Origin: Chara braunii | Taxonomy: Eukaryota > Streptophyta > Charophyceae > Charales > Characeae | Assembly: GCA_003427395.1 (NCBI GenBank) | Contig: BFEA01000005.1 | Location: 2,277,476 to 2,341,475 of the forward strand | Length of the DNA: 64,000 bases | Reading direction: 5' to 3' | Shown: positions 11,501 through 22,472 of the stretch, one piece after another | Position numbering within the stretch: the first letter of the stretch is position 1 | How the letters are laid out: each line of letters starts with the position of its first letter | Translations under genes and position numbers: made by a program | The notes under the pieces: generated by a model | Seen by the model: the letters and a program-made list of their open reading frames with translations, nothing else | What the model was told of the DNA's origin: nothing | Database searches by the model: none

Positions 11501-11721
11501 GCTCTATTTCTAATCCTTTGCTTCCTGTCCACTGCATCACTGAACCCGGCTTCTAGCTGAATAGGAATGTCTACTGCCTCTTGAATATCCAGGTCGGCTA
11601 GCGTGAGCTGGAGCGGCTTGCTGAACTGCGAGCTCGCCATTTGACTTGAGACTGTTGTCTGACTAACACCTACTTGGGCAGATAGTGCATCAGCCCGCAT
11701 TGGCTTGTCTGCTGGATCCAT
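8582..11721 (-). pseudogene. Unrecognised, decayed coding region carried by element B1
   Basis: The first part is an open frame of 370 codons (11721-10609, Met start) with Ser/Gln-rich N-terminus, a possible coiled coil (about residues 85-140) and a basic segment RKKTKLTQDQEKK near the end. I do not recognise its family. Below 10609 the minus strand keeps protein-like sequence in shifting frames: FCKG..GLYDYTKRQC near 10400, then WDYTNRFWWECCALG followed by CRVCRRP near 9910-9980 (Cys pairs suggesting zinc binding), YRMTLMLRDDD near 9540, RRYFTERTELCSK near 9190, and a last block FGFDWDGHLYN ending in TAA at 8582-8584. Several stops and at least three frame changes. It could be a diverged gag, a captured host gene, or a cargo gene; function unknown. 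Confidence 0.55.
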
Positions 11722-11825
11722 ATGCCGTTGCTGCTGCGGCAGCCGTTACTCACTCTTGCTCCGCTGCTGCTGCTGCTGCCTTTCAGACCCAACACTACAC
11801 ACTGCTTTTAGTGGGGTCATCTGAC

Positions 11826-11833
11826 CTTTTATA
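11826..11833 (-). promoter_or_regulatory. TATA box upstream of the B1 coding region
   Basis: TATAAAAG in the minus-strand sense, about 105 bp before the ATG at 11721. Spacing suits a Pol II start between them. Inference from sequence only. Confidence 0.45.
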
Positions 11834-13100
11834 CGGCTGCCTTTCTAAAGGCTTTGTGCCATGTCAGCCTCTTTTAGTCAACTCCCTCCTACTCACTGCT
11901 ACACTCCCACCTCCGCTATAGCAGACCACTGTCTGCACTAGCATCCTCATAGGAACCTACCACAGCATAGGGTCTGACCGATTTGTAAAAATAAATATAA
12001 AATAATTATTCAGTCCTTATGACAAAACGCAGTTCAGGCGGTGTTAACCGAAAATATACAGACTCATGCAAATGATCTAACTTCTACTCTGACCAGTTCT
12101 CCAACAGCAACGGTAAATAGAACTGGCAATGGTAGACTACTTCAGTTCTGGTCTAAAGCTGTCTGTCAGGTGTTCGCAGTCTGTCACACTTCAACTAATC
12201 AAAATAAAATAAATCATTTGCGCAGATGCATGTGGAACTGGAAATAAAAATAATAATAATAATCTTCGAGCACCAACTGGAACCTTCCTTCCCCTGTATC
12301 CAACGAACCGATGAGCATCGTCAAGCAGCGGTGTCTAAGGTGTGCATTAGCGGCCCACCCCTGTGCCCAAGGTGTATGCTTATGACCAGCCTGCCCGTTC
12401 TTTATCCTCGTGTACAACGAGCCTTACGTCTGACTACAGTTCAGACCCCCAACCAGAAATATTTATAGACGGTCTAGTAAGCGTCTACAAAGGGCTGGTC
12501 AGTCCGCACACCCCTTCTATCAGCGCAGCAAAGAGCCTCAAAGGACGAAGCAGCATGGCCTGCGTGTACTACTCCCATGGGTTGGCATGGTGACCGTGAC
12601 CTGTGCTTCGACCAGGGCCCTTCAGAGGCACCGCCCTCTCTTGCCAGATGCGCCACCGGGAAGAATGTCGTCTCTCAAGGTAGAGCGCTCACGACTCCTT
12701 ACACAAAAGAGAGGACACTCAAGGTTGGACTCATTTCCTCACGGTAAGAAGAGATTGAGAGGGACGATAAGGTAAGGGAACAACGCACCTGGAGATAGCT
12801 GCCCCAAACCACAGATTTCTCACCAATTGAGCCGACGTGCATTTTGATGACCTGTCATAGCCTCGGTACCACAAACAACACAATGCCGTGTCACCTCAGC
12901 CAAAATGCCATGTCAGCATCATTCCACACACATCCGCTGTCGCCACAGCTATCCAGCTGTCGCCACAGCCTTCCAGCCCCTCACCCCTCTACCTGGGTGG
13001 GGCTAATCAAGCCAGCGCCAAGGTATCCTCACTGCATAGAAGTTTCGTCCACGCACCAAGTAACCAAGACCCCAGCGCCGGAATGGCGATATTCGAACCA
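11834..13100 (-). other. Leader of element B1
   Basis: No gene. Its parts at 12030-12790 and 12780-13100 align with 14580-15262 and 16306-16630 of element B3, which shows that they belong to the B family. A second TATA-like box (TATAAATA, 12460-12467) is conserved in B3. A short CAG-type run lies near 11730-11780. Confidence 0.65.
12460..12467 (-). promoter_or_regulatory. Conserved internal TATA-like box in B leader
   Basis: Element-sense CGTCTATAAATA; the same core stands at 14952-14959 in B3 although the flanks have diverged. It lies in the internal region, not in the LTR. Confidence 0.4.
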
Positions 13101-13112
13101 GCTCCGATACCA
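13101..13112 (-). other. Primer-binding site of element B1
   Basis: Element-sense TGGTATCGGAGC, three bases from the LTR terminus; initiator-Met tRNA type, identical to that of element A. Confidence 0.82.
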
Positions 13113-13115
13113 AAT

Positions 13116-14192
13116 TGCAAGGAATATGAGCAAGAGCGATATACGGAAAACCAAGTTGCGAAATCACACAGATGTCCAAGTAGTCATGTGCGAGCAAAGA
13201 GTGCAAATGCACCGAAATTCTATCCAGATAAGATCAATACAATGAACTCACGAGCCAATGTCCAAGCCCTCAGGCCACACCAACACCGTATCCAATGTCG
13301 CTCCTACTCTGTGCGCCCAGCGCCCAGCCTACACTACTTGCCTATCCTATTACACCAGCGTTCACGAAACAGGCTCACTTCGACCTTGAAGACCAATGTA
13401 CATGACGTCAACACCATAGCTGACCTCCCTCATGCACCAAGTATGTATCTCATCTCTACTCATCACCCCTGACTTCCCACAGTGTGCATTCTCAACACCC
13501 AAAGACCACCATCACCATCCAGTCCTGCGCTCAGCAACCCGGCTATGGCCCACTGCCCAGCAGTGCACCTCACACCTCAGCGCCCGTGTGCGCGACCCAG
13601 CCGGCAGCTTCATGTCAAACACGAAGTTGCAACGCAGCAGCGCTGCCGCATTGCCTGCCCAGGCCAGAATGACCTGCCCAGCGATGCTCACTTTCCTATA
13701 TGAAAAGTGAGCTCAGCCTCTGCTGCCTCTGGGCCTGGCTGGGTGAGCATCCAGTAGCTTCCAGTCGGGCCTCAATGCCTGCGTCCAGGCCCAGTTGCAG
13801 TCACGGGCCTGGGCCCTTTACAGTTGGGCACGTCCAGGCAGTCCACGGACCTCCACATGTTCGTTGTGATCTCATTGGCTCACGGCCACTTTGTGCCGAC
13901 AATGCTGCGAACTCATTGGTGCGTGGCTGTTGTATGATGTGTCGGCCTCTGAAAGCACACGCCCAGGGCCTTAACTGTACGAGGCCCTGGGCTCAACTGC
14001 CCATCGATGCTGCAACTTCCGGACAGAGCCTGGAGAGGCTCACGTTGCTCTGTAACCAACGGGCATGCTGCAACTGTCTGATACCCACAGATGGAAAATG
14101 TCAAATCTTGGCCTCTCGTGAATATGCAGGCCCGCCTTCACTTAGGGCGGGCAAGACCTTTCCCAACACTGCCGAGGTGTCAAATCCGCGCA
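13116..14192 (-). repeat. 5' LTR of element B1 (1077 bp)
   Basis: Plus-strand ends TGCAAGGAAT at 13116 and ATCCGCGCA at 14192, the B-family terminal pattern TGCAAGG...CC(T/G)CGCA. Contains a CCTATATG box near 13696, GGCTATGGCC near 13543, GCGCCCAGCGCC near 13313 and the GGCCCGCCTTCACTTAGG block near the end. Right flank TTAG. Confidence 0.85.
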
Positions 14193-14449
14193 TTAGGGGC
14201 ATCCGGTTTTGCCGGTTCAACCCCCCTGGACCGGTCCGGCCCTGGTTGGACCGGGGCAGGTGATCCGTTCGGTTGCTGGCCCAGCCTTGTTTTAAACCCC
14301 TTTAGCCCCTTTCAAACCAATTTATACCCCTCTCACCCCCCCTTGACAGCCAATTCGCAAAAACAGAAATGAGCCCGGATTTGGGGTCGTCTAGGAGAGC
14401 CCGGATTTGGGGTGCCCGGCCGGGCGTGAGAATCTTCCTAGCCGGTGGC
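14193..14449. other. Spacer between B1 and B3
   Basis: No gene seen. CCGG-rich start, a C/T-rich middle, and a short direct repeat (GAGCCCGGATTTGGGGT twice, about 14370-14413). Confidence 0.5.
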
Positions 14450-14951
14450 TATTTCAAAGTCTACACATTCGGGTCCAACAGGTAAGTTCAGATTCCTACA
14501 GAGGAAACTATTTTTACTTAATTAGCCCACAAACAGATAGCAGAATTCTACCTAATTTGTCCGTCAGATGTCAATGGCTGTAACATCTAACTCGTCAAAA
14601 TTAAAAATAGAATGATTTGTTTGGCTGTTTGCAGAGTGGAATCTTTCCCAAACTGATCACCTGAAACCTACCCCTCCCTCAGTTCCTCTTCATTGTCACT
14701 TGAGTCGGCGTCCCTGAGCGATCCAGATAGCGTGCCTGTCTAAAGGTGTGCACACGGCCCACCCGTGCCCCGAGTGTATGCTGAGTGTGGCCAGCCCTGC
14801 ACTATGTTTATCCTAGCGTGCAGCCAGCCCTTAAACGACCACCTGGCTGATCAAGAGGCATTTAAGGACGGCCTCCGAAGTCCTCAGGAATTATTTAACG
14901 TCACAGACAGGACGACGATCACAGCCAGTGGAAGGTAGCCCTGCCGGTGCT

Positions 14952-14959
14952 TATTTATA
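14952..14959 (-). promoter_or_regulatory. Conserved internal TATA-like box in B3 leader
   Basis: Element-sense TATAAATA, matching 12460-12467 in B1 within otherwise diverged sequence. Confidence 0.4.
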
Positions 14960-15265
14960 GACGCCCGGTACTAGTCTCCCCTGTAGGGATGGCCTGGCCC
15001 TCATCACCCATCTATCAGCGCAGCAGGCAGACAAAGGACAAAGCAGCAAAGCATGTGTGCTCTACTCCCGGTGGGTTGGCATGGTGACCGTGACCCAATG
15101 CTTCATCCAGGGCCCTTCAAATAGCTCCGCCGTCTCCTTCCAGATGCCGCACGTGAACAATGCCGACGCTCAAGGTTGAGCGCACTCAACTCCTCATATG
15201 AGAGGACTCTCAAGATAGAACACATCCTCACGGTAAGAAGTGTCGAAGAGGGTAGATAAGGTTAG

Positions 15266-16305
15266 TGCAAGGAACATGAATATGGATGAAGCACAGAAAT
15301 CCAGATTGCAAAATCACACTGAAGTCCAAGTAGTCAAAGCCAGAGCAGATAGCACAATGGAACCGAGCAACCATCCATTTGAGAATGATACAGAAGAATC
15401 GTGAGTCAATGTCCAAGCCCAACAGGGCAACACCAACGGCATAACCCAATGTAGCTCTCTCTTGTGAATGGCGCCAGGCGCCCTATCTACTCTACAGCCT
15501 AGCCTACAACTACAGCAATGAAAGCAACCAGACAACTTGACTACCAGCGAGTGATGATGTCAACACCAATGCCGACCTCCACCTCCACCAGGTACGTGTC
15601 CTCTTCACCCACACTCTCCCTTGTTACCCACACAGCGCCCTTCACCTCCGAAGAACCACCTTCGCCCTCACCTCCCCTGCGCCCTATGCAGCCTGGCTAT
15701 GGCCGCCCGCGCACAGTGCACAGGCAGCGCCCTACCGCCTAGCGCCTGCCTGCCTTGCACCTCTTCCTAGCGCAGCGCATCAGCTCGCATTAGCGCAGCG
15801 TGCCGGCATTGCCCGCAATGGCCAAGATCCCTGCCCACTCGCCCTGCTTGCCTATATGCGAGTGCTGCGTGTGGGCGGCATCCCTCTAGCCTGCAACTGG
15901 GCCCCAGTGCGTGAACCCAGGCCCGATGCAGTTGGGGCCTGGGTGATGCAGTTGCACCTCTTTCGTTAAGGCCTGCGGCCAGATTCAGATAGTGGGCCGA
16001 TTTCCCTTTGGCATTTTCGGCCTCTATACCCAGCATGCATTGTCGGCCTCACGTTCAAGTGCCCAGGGCCTAACTAACTCAGAGGCCCTGGGATCTCCAC
16101 ATTTGCAGAGATTCGAGACTCGGTGCACTCCAACCAACTGGCGTGCTGCAACTGTATGGACCCCACTTCGGGAAATGTTTGCACAGAGGGCTCTTGTTGA
16201 TTTGCTGGCCCGCCTTCACTTAGGGCGGGCACTAGGCTTGCTGGGGCCTTAGCCCAGAACATGTACATCATGGCAAGGCCCCTTCTTGAGGGCTCAATCC
16301 TCACA
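15266..16305 (-). repeat. Solo LTR, B family (1040 bp), inserted in B3 leader
   Basis: Starts TGCAAGGAAC and ends ATCCTCACA. Flanked by TTAG on both sides (15262-15265 and 16306-16309). On either side the B leader continues in register with B1, so this is a clean insertion followed by LTR-LTR recombination. Confidence 0.85.
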
Positions 16306-16589
16306 TTAGGTGCAACGAACCTCAAAATAGCTGCCCCCAACCACAGATATTCTCACCAGATGACCCGATGCCGACTGTGATGACCAATCGCTGCTTCGGC
16401 ACAACCAGCATTACACCGCCGTTCCACCTCAGCATCAAGCGCCCATCAGATAGTTCTCATCACACTGCGAACACCAAAATATTCACCACGTAGCCTTCCT
16501 GGCGATACCCCTCACCTCCTGGGTCGCCCTGCTTGCCTTCGCCCTCCTCACTACACACTCCCTACGGCCGCTCGCCCAGCAGACCACAT

Positions 16590-16779
16590 GCATGTACCGC
16601 ATAGGCAGAAGACGAGCACCAGATGAGCGCACCGGACCACAACTCCCATACCAAATTTGCAAGGAAAATGAGCGACAGCGAACTNGCATGTACCGCATAG
16701 GCAGAAGACGAGCACCAGATGAGCGCACCGGACCACAACTCCCATACCAAATTTGCAAGGAAAATGAGCGACAGCGAAC
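16590..16779. other. Assembly duplication around a single N
   Basis: About 94 bp (from ATGTACCGCATAGGC to ACAGCGAACT) occur twice, separated only by the N at 16685. Both copies are identical, the usual sign of an unresolved scaffold join and not of a real tandem repeat. Confidence 0.8.
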
Positions 16780-17659
16780 TTCAGAAACCAAGCAGCATCA
16801 TACACATCAGACCAGATAGTCGTGACCTCGAACCAAAAGCAGAATTGCAACACGAGTTCCACCAAATAAGAGCACAGCAAAAGCTCACAAGCTACAATGT
16901 TGGAATAGTCCCATCATCATCAACAATGAACCAATGTCGAACTTCCTATCTGGCGCTCTGCGCCCAGACTACAAATGGCAGATCCTATCTAGCATATCTA
17001 CAATGCGGCGCTGGTGACGTCAACAGCTCCCCGAAGTACGAGCAGCTCTCGGCCAATGCCATTCGCCTCAAGCACCAGGTATGTCTCTCGTATCACTCAC
17101 AACTTCGATCCCCCACTCACAGATGCCACGTGCACCCAAGGACCACCATGTGCCCCATCCAGCGATGCAGCGCGGCTCGGCTATGGCTGCCTGCTCTCCC
17201 CACTCCCCCGTGAGCGCGTGAGCCTGGCCAGCGTTTAACGCAGCAGCGCTTGCGCAGCATGCAGCCAGTGCCCGGATGAGGAATGCGGGGGCAGGCATTT
17301 TCCTATATGGAAGTGGCCTGCCTGCTGTGTGTGACCTGGCTGCACCGGGCCCCGGCCCAGAAGCGTCCGGTAGGCCCCGGGAGGCTGAGCCCCAGTCTGA
17401 ACGAATCAGGCCCAGGGCCTGTGACAGTTACCAGTGCCGAACTGCTCGCAGCCTGTGTTGGGTCCTTGTTGCGTCGCCCAGGGCCTGACTCAGATGCATT
17501 TGATAAAAGTAGCCAGGGCCTGGGCGCTTTCAACCAACTGGCGCTGCGCAACTGCCTGAGACCCCAAAATAGGCCTTGGTCAGGCCTGCCTTCACTTAGG
17601 GCGGCCGACTGTACTGAAGAGAGGGCCCAGTAGGGCTTATCGAGGACTTGAGCCTCACA
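16754..17659 (-). repeat. 5' LTR of element B3 (about 906 bp)
   Basis: Starts TGCAAGGAAA (second copy of the assembly duplication) and ends GAGCCTCACA. Carries TTTCCTATATGG near 17300, GGCTATGGCTG near 17177, and GCCTGCCTTCACTTAGGG near 17585. Confidence 0.8.
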
Positions 17660-18504
17660 CTTTTTAGGGTAAGTTGAATATAACGCCCGGGCGTTATTTT
17701 CGGGTGAAGACGGTAGTCCATCGAGCAACGCAGCACAGGACCTGGGTGCACATTGGCACTGTATTTGACCAGCAAACCCAGAATCTGACATGATTTCTTG
17801 TCCAAGGGATGGTGGTTTGAAGGTTCGTAAGGGGTTCTATAATCGTCGCCACAGTCGCAGTGGCAGAAGCAGCAGCAGCAGTAGTAGCAGTAGTAGCAGT
17901 AGTAGCAGTAGTAGCAGCAGTAGCAGCAGTAGCAGCAGTAGCAGCAGTAGCAGCAGCAGCAGCAGCAGTAGTAGCAGTAGTAGCAGTAGTAGCAGTAGTA
18001 GCAGCAGTAGCAGCAGTAGCAGCAGTAGCAGTTGTAGCCGTTGTAGCAGTAGCAGTTGTAGCAGTAGCAGTTGTAGCAGTGGTCGCAGTAACAGCAGTAT
18101 AAGCACTAGTACAAGCATAAGCAGTAGAAGCAGTAGAAGCAGTAGAAGCAGTACTATAGAGCCAGCAGCAGCAGCAGCAGGAGGAGGAGAAACAGAGAGG
18201 GGAGAGGACATGCGGCCACCAACAGGACCTGTCCACAGCCGTACGGGGCCTGGAACACCCACTCTCTCCCTCTTGCAACCGATCATCTCGAACCTTCTCT
18301 TCAGGCAGTGGTTGCCCACGGACAAGTATGGGATCTGCCCCAATCCAACTCCAGGTGTGGAGAAACCCCATATGCAGGCCAGCTGGTAGCCTAGTTCGAC
18401 TGCAAACGTACTGTAAGGAATAAAAAGAACTGATCAACAGGAACAATTACAAAAGACGGGAAAGAAAAGGCGAGAATTCTTTTCCTTTGGGAATTACACT
18501 TTAC
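17660..18504. other. NTRC intron sequence with microsatellite
   Basis: No gene seen besides the repeat at 17865-18178. The downstream flank (18180-18504) is the start of the intron that follows the 18.5-kb exon. Confidence 0.6.
17865..18178. repeat. AGC/AGT trinucleotide microsatellite
   Basis: Long run of AGC and AGT triplets, degenerating after about 18085 and ending in a short CAG run. Translates as poly-Ser or poly-Leu but has no coding context. Confidence 0.95.
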
Positions 18505-18609
18505 CTTGTTCAGGATTGGCTTCAGCGTTCTGCATGGCCCACAGGTCGGAGACGTGTACAATACAGCAATCAATCGGTCACTTTCATGGTACAGCTTCCG
18601 TAAAGCATA
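18505..18609 (-). CDS. NTRC: NTRC exon: thioredoxin domain with CGPC active site
   Basis: 105 bp, 35 codons, phase 0. Acceptor TTCAG|TATG, donor AACAAG|GTAAAG. Peptide begins [20 protein letters not shown], then [19 protein letters not shown] is the redox-active pair of the thioredoxin domain. The remaining domain (VDE/VEIDIEEDPEIA-type and the GTPT cis-Pro loop in relatives) must lie further left; I did not find it in 1-18504. Confidence 0.95.
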
Positions 18610-18984
18610 CTGAATGAAGACAGACACAAAGGAAAGACGGGCACCAGACAGAAGCAGACAGACAGCCAGAGAGTCAGCCATCAGATCACCTCATCATGAA
18701 AATTGCATAGGTCAGCACAAAACAGCGGAAGGTGAAAGATCTGCTGCTTTCTTCATTTACCCATCAGCGAGCTAGCTGGTGGAGTTGCACCTCAACTCTT
18801 CAGAGAGAAAAAAAAAGTCATATGTGTCGTACCGACATGGAGACCGTAGGCTTCCCTGATTCCTAAACCTGAGTCCTTTTTCGAAAAGAAAAGGAAAACA
18901 GCATGCTCTCATGTGTCGGTATACCCATGTTTGGAGGAAAGACAACGCACACAGAGAGTTCCATTCCCAGTTCGTGCATCGTGT
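18610..18984. other. NTRC intron, no repeat recognised
   Basis: Sequence between the thioredoxin exon acceptor and the next solo LTR. I see no gene or repeat in it. Confidence 0.6.
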
Positions 18985-19906
18985 TGCAAGGAAGATGAGC
19001 AATAGCGAACTTCAACAATCAAACAGCATCATGTACACAAGACCAGATAGTCGTGACCTCGAACCAACAGCAGAATTGCATCACGAGTTTCACCAAATAA
19101 GAAGACACCAAGAGCTCATAATTGACAATGCGGGTAAAGTCTCATCATCATCATCAATGAAGAACCAATGTTGATATCCTATCTGGCACTCGGCGCCCAG
19201 ACTACAGATGGCAGATCCTAACTAGCCTAGACTACAATGCCGAATGATGATGTCAACAGCTTTCCCGAAGTACGAGCATACATCGACCAATGTCGCACGC
19301 TTCCAGCACCAGTTATGTCTCTCGCCTCACTCACAACCTCGTTCCCCAACACACAGATGCCACTTGCACCGAAGGACCACCCTGCGCCACACCCAGCTCA
19401 CAGCGGAGCAGCTCGGCTATGGCTGCCCGCTCCTTCCTGCTCGCCCGTGCGAGCGTGAGTGCCAGCGAGCTTCAGCGCGGCAGCGCTTGCGCAGCATGCA
19501 GCCAGCACCCGAAAGCCGAATGTGGAGGCAGGCCCTTTGCTATATCGAAGTGGCCTGCTTGCGTCCAGTACCAGGAAGCTTCCAGTGGGCCCCGGTAGCC
19601 TGAGGCCCAGCACGAACGAGAACAGGCCTTGGGCCTGAAGTGGTTGCATGTACCCAACTGCCTTTGGCCTGTGCTTGGCCCAGTACCCGTATCCAGCCCA
19701 GGGCCTGCTTTCCATACATTCACACAGGCGGCCCAGGGCCTGGGTTCTCTCAACCAACTGGCGCTGCGCAACTGCCTGAATTTCCTCAAGTTGCGTGGTG
19801 ACCAAAATAGGGCCCTGAAGAGCCTCAACGAGCCTGCCTTCACTTAGGGCGGCCGACTGGCTTCAAAATGGGGCCGTATGGGGCTCATAGAGGCAGTGGC
19901 CTCGCA
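18985..19906 (-). repeat. Solo LTR, B family (922 bp)
   Basis: Starts TGCAAGGAAG, ends GGCCTCGCA, flanked by GTGT on both sides (18981-18984 and 19907-19910). Contains TTGCTATATCG near 19538 and GGCTATGGCTG near 19420. Confidence 0.87.
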
Positions 19907-20006
19907 GTGTTAAGCTATGGTGATTTTTACAGACGACCTCTTATGAATTTGTTAACAAGATAATGGGTGAAATCATGCAGAATAGACCAGTAGTAAGTTT
20001 TTGTAG

Positions 20007-20712
20007 TGTAATGACCAGCCAAAACACAGACTGAGAACACTGGGATTTGCCGCTGGGATGTATGCCTTGCTGAGATTCCCGCATTCTGCTGTGATTTCAA
20101 AGTCTGTGTGTGTGCGTGCCTGTCTGAGTGCTTTTCGGCCTGAGTGTGTGTGTGACCCGCAAGGGTACTTGTTGGTTGAAAGGCCCCGCAGGGCCGGTAC
20201 TTAACTGTGGCCGTGACTTTGAGGGTTGCAAAAGGGAAAACACGCAAGTAGCGGGGGTAGGCCCACGACACTTAGAGCAGCAGGAAAAACACTCAAGTAG
20301 CAGGTAGGTAGGTACCACTCAAGTAGTGAGAAGTGTCGTGTACTGGAGGCCAAGCAGAAGAAGACAAAAGATGACATTTTTAGAGGCCCAGTAGCGGTAG
20401 GTTAGAGGTAGGTCGGTACCTGTCCAAGTAGCCTGAGTCTAAGGCCTGTCCGGACGATATCAGAGCCTGCAATGATGTTTCCCTCCGAAAGGGAGGAGGT
20501 ACCAGTTGCTGGGAGGCCGCTCAGCCTAGGAAGTCACAGCCCAAGAGGCCAGTAGGCCGCTATATCTTCGGGAGGAGCAAGCAGCTCCTCTTTTGCGGTG
20601 TGCAAGGATTGGCGACATACTGCTGGAGCCAAGGGCTGGACTTGGGACCGCTGCCTGGAGAAGGACAGCAGCTGAGCGCTCAGCCTGGATATGGCAAGCA
20701 GCCCGAAGAAGG
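20007..20712 (+). repeat. 5' LTR of element C, interrupted
   Basis: Collinear with 27761-28490 (shared GACGATATCAGAGCCTGCAA, CGCTATATCTTCGGGAGGAG and GATTGGCGACATA blocks), then the two copies part. The CGCTATATCTTC block is a possible TATA region. Confidence 0.8.
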
Positions 20713-21604
20713 AGAGTCTTTTTCTTTTTCAGTGCGGTGGAGGCAGTTTGGGACTGTCTTGGGACACCTTTCTGATTGGTCCTGGTCCACAACCTACTCC
20801 TTCGGGACTCAGTGGGGCCGGGCCCAATGGGACAGGACCATACATGCGGCGCATCGCGATGCGCCGCACCGCGCATCACGCACTATGAGCACGCACTGCA
20901 TGCGGCGCACCTCTAAAAATACAAGTCGAAAAAAAAAAAAAAAAAAAGTTGTGAGGGGCGGTAGTAGACCCGGCCCCCTGCTCGCATAAAATAAGAAACG
21001 GGCACCCAAAAGTTTTTTGGAGGCCGCGCGTTGGTCTGAAAGCTTTTAGTAAAACCTGTAGTCCGTGTAGCACTCTGTATGTATGGTAGGGTTCTTGCAG
21101 GCCAGATTCAATCATGATGAGGGTCGCGATCTCTCAAAACGTTCGCTTGTTATTACTTCTGAAGTAGGACACGACGAAACTGACAGAATCAAAAAAAAAA
21201 AAAAAAAAAAAAAAAAATCAGAATGACTTACCTGTCGCCCGAATCCATCAGAAGAGGCCCCAACTGTGAGAAAAGAGAATGAATCTTCAGGTAGAACATG
21301 GAAAGATACATCGCCCTCGGATTTCTCTTTTGATCATGTGGTGACTGGTGGAGCGAAGCCCCGCGCGTCCTACCTGTCAGAACCTCAACGGGACTATGCA
21401 CCAACGGCCTCGCTGCACTGCTCTCGACATGCACACAAGACAAATATGGCAATGCATCTTTCCATGTTCAAGCAGAGGATTCAATTTCATTTGTCCAGAG
21501 ATTCTCCAAAAAAAAAAAGAAGAAAGGTTCCAGAGATACGTTATGAGCTTACCTGAGGACTGACACTAGCACTTCCAGAAATGTATTTGATGGCACTTAC
21601 GGCC

Positions 21605-21732
21605 AGACTTGGACGAATCTGACCACAATCACGTCCAGAGCTTAGTAGAAAAGGTCTGAGTGTACGGCATACTCACACGCGGACTTTTTCTACTAAGCTC
21701 TGGACGTGATTGCTGTCAGATTCGTCCAAGTC
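21605..21732. repeat. Long near-perfect hairpin
   Basis: Arms 21605-21657 and 21681-21732, about 52 bp each with about four mismatches, loop about 24 bp. The outer ends read AGACTTGGACGAATCTGAC in both arms. Could be a foldback element or a small-RNA precursor. Confidence 0.85.
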
Positions 21733-21803
21733 TCGGATGGCATACCTTCTACATCACCATGCGCCGCCAAAACCATCCGTTGTGGATGCGTGCTGAGGTC
21801 GAA

Positions 21804-21904
<101 letters not shown>

Positions 21905-22472
21905 ATAAAAAAAAAGGAAAACGGCACAGCGCACACCCCTGCCCGGCAGCGGATTTTGACGCGCGTCCCGCACAGCACAACCGGTGCGCGCACCGCGCAC
22001 ATGCGGTGTGGGTGAACGCATCCCGCACGGCGCACCGCACCGCACTGGTGAGCCGCAAGTATGGACAGGACCCTTCAGCCCCAAATCTGTTGCCATCAGT
22101 GCATTTCTTTGCTGTGCTGAATTCGGGGGACAAGGGACATGACTGGTCTTACTGCATGTTCGCACACACTGCCCCACATCTGGCTCGACAACCGTCTGCA
22201 CCACTCGAAATCTCCATTGCTGCAGTTAGTCTTCTTCGGCTGACTTATTCGTGGTACATGTTCCATGTGAGGTTAGACAAGAGGGGATCTCCAGCTAATC
22301 TGACCGGACCGGTTATTTAAGTCCTCTCTTGAATTGCTTTTATTTTATTTTATTTTAAGTTCTGCTGCATGAGTGTCATTCTCTAAGTCCAAATGAATTG
22401 CCGCTCCGGCTAGGAGTTCTACCTTCTGCTCTTGTGATGTTTCTGTTTTCTCTTTCTTTATCTGAACTATTG

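Larger units (their letters stand above)
8246..14192 (-). mobile_element. LTR element B1 with a non-gag-pol internal region
   Basis: Boundaries: 3' LTR end at 8411 (CCTCGCA on plus strand) with a polypurine tract behind it, PBS at 13101-13112, 5' LTR 13116-14192. The outer part of the 3' LTR is cut by element A. The internal region of about 4.7 kb holds a decayed coding region on the same strand in which I recognise no protease, RT, RNase H or integrase motif. That is the build of a large retrotransposon derivative (LARD-like) moved by another element's enzymes. The two LTR ends agree over about 75 bp but differ further in, so subfamily exchange or age must be allowed for. Confidence 0.68.
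14450..17659 (-). mobile_element. Element B3: leader and 5' LTR only, with nested solo LTR
   Basis: Leader pieces 14450-15265 and 16306-16640 are collinear with the B1 leader and are separated by a solo B LTR. The 5' LTR is 16754-17659. The primer-binding site is damaged (CCCATACCA at 16741-16749). The rest of the element on the left is missing; the left limit is approximate. Confidence 0.65.

Noticed and set aside
17790-18389. Long open frames of poly-Ser, poly-Leu or poly-Ala
   Set aside because: They only translate the AGC/AGT repeat in different frames; no start context, no other domain.
1-18504. Remaining thioredoxin-domain exons of NTRC
   Set aside because: I looked for the acidic VEIDIEED-like and GTPT/VQFF-like blocks on the minus strand and found none; they must lie further left.
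20847-20866. Perfect palindrome CGGCGCATCGCGATGCGCCG as a protein-binding site
   Set aside because: Single short palindrome in a GCGC-rich stretch; nothing else supports a function.
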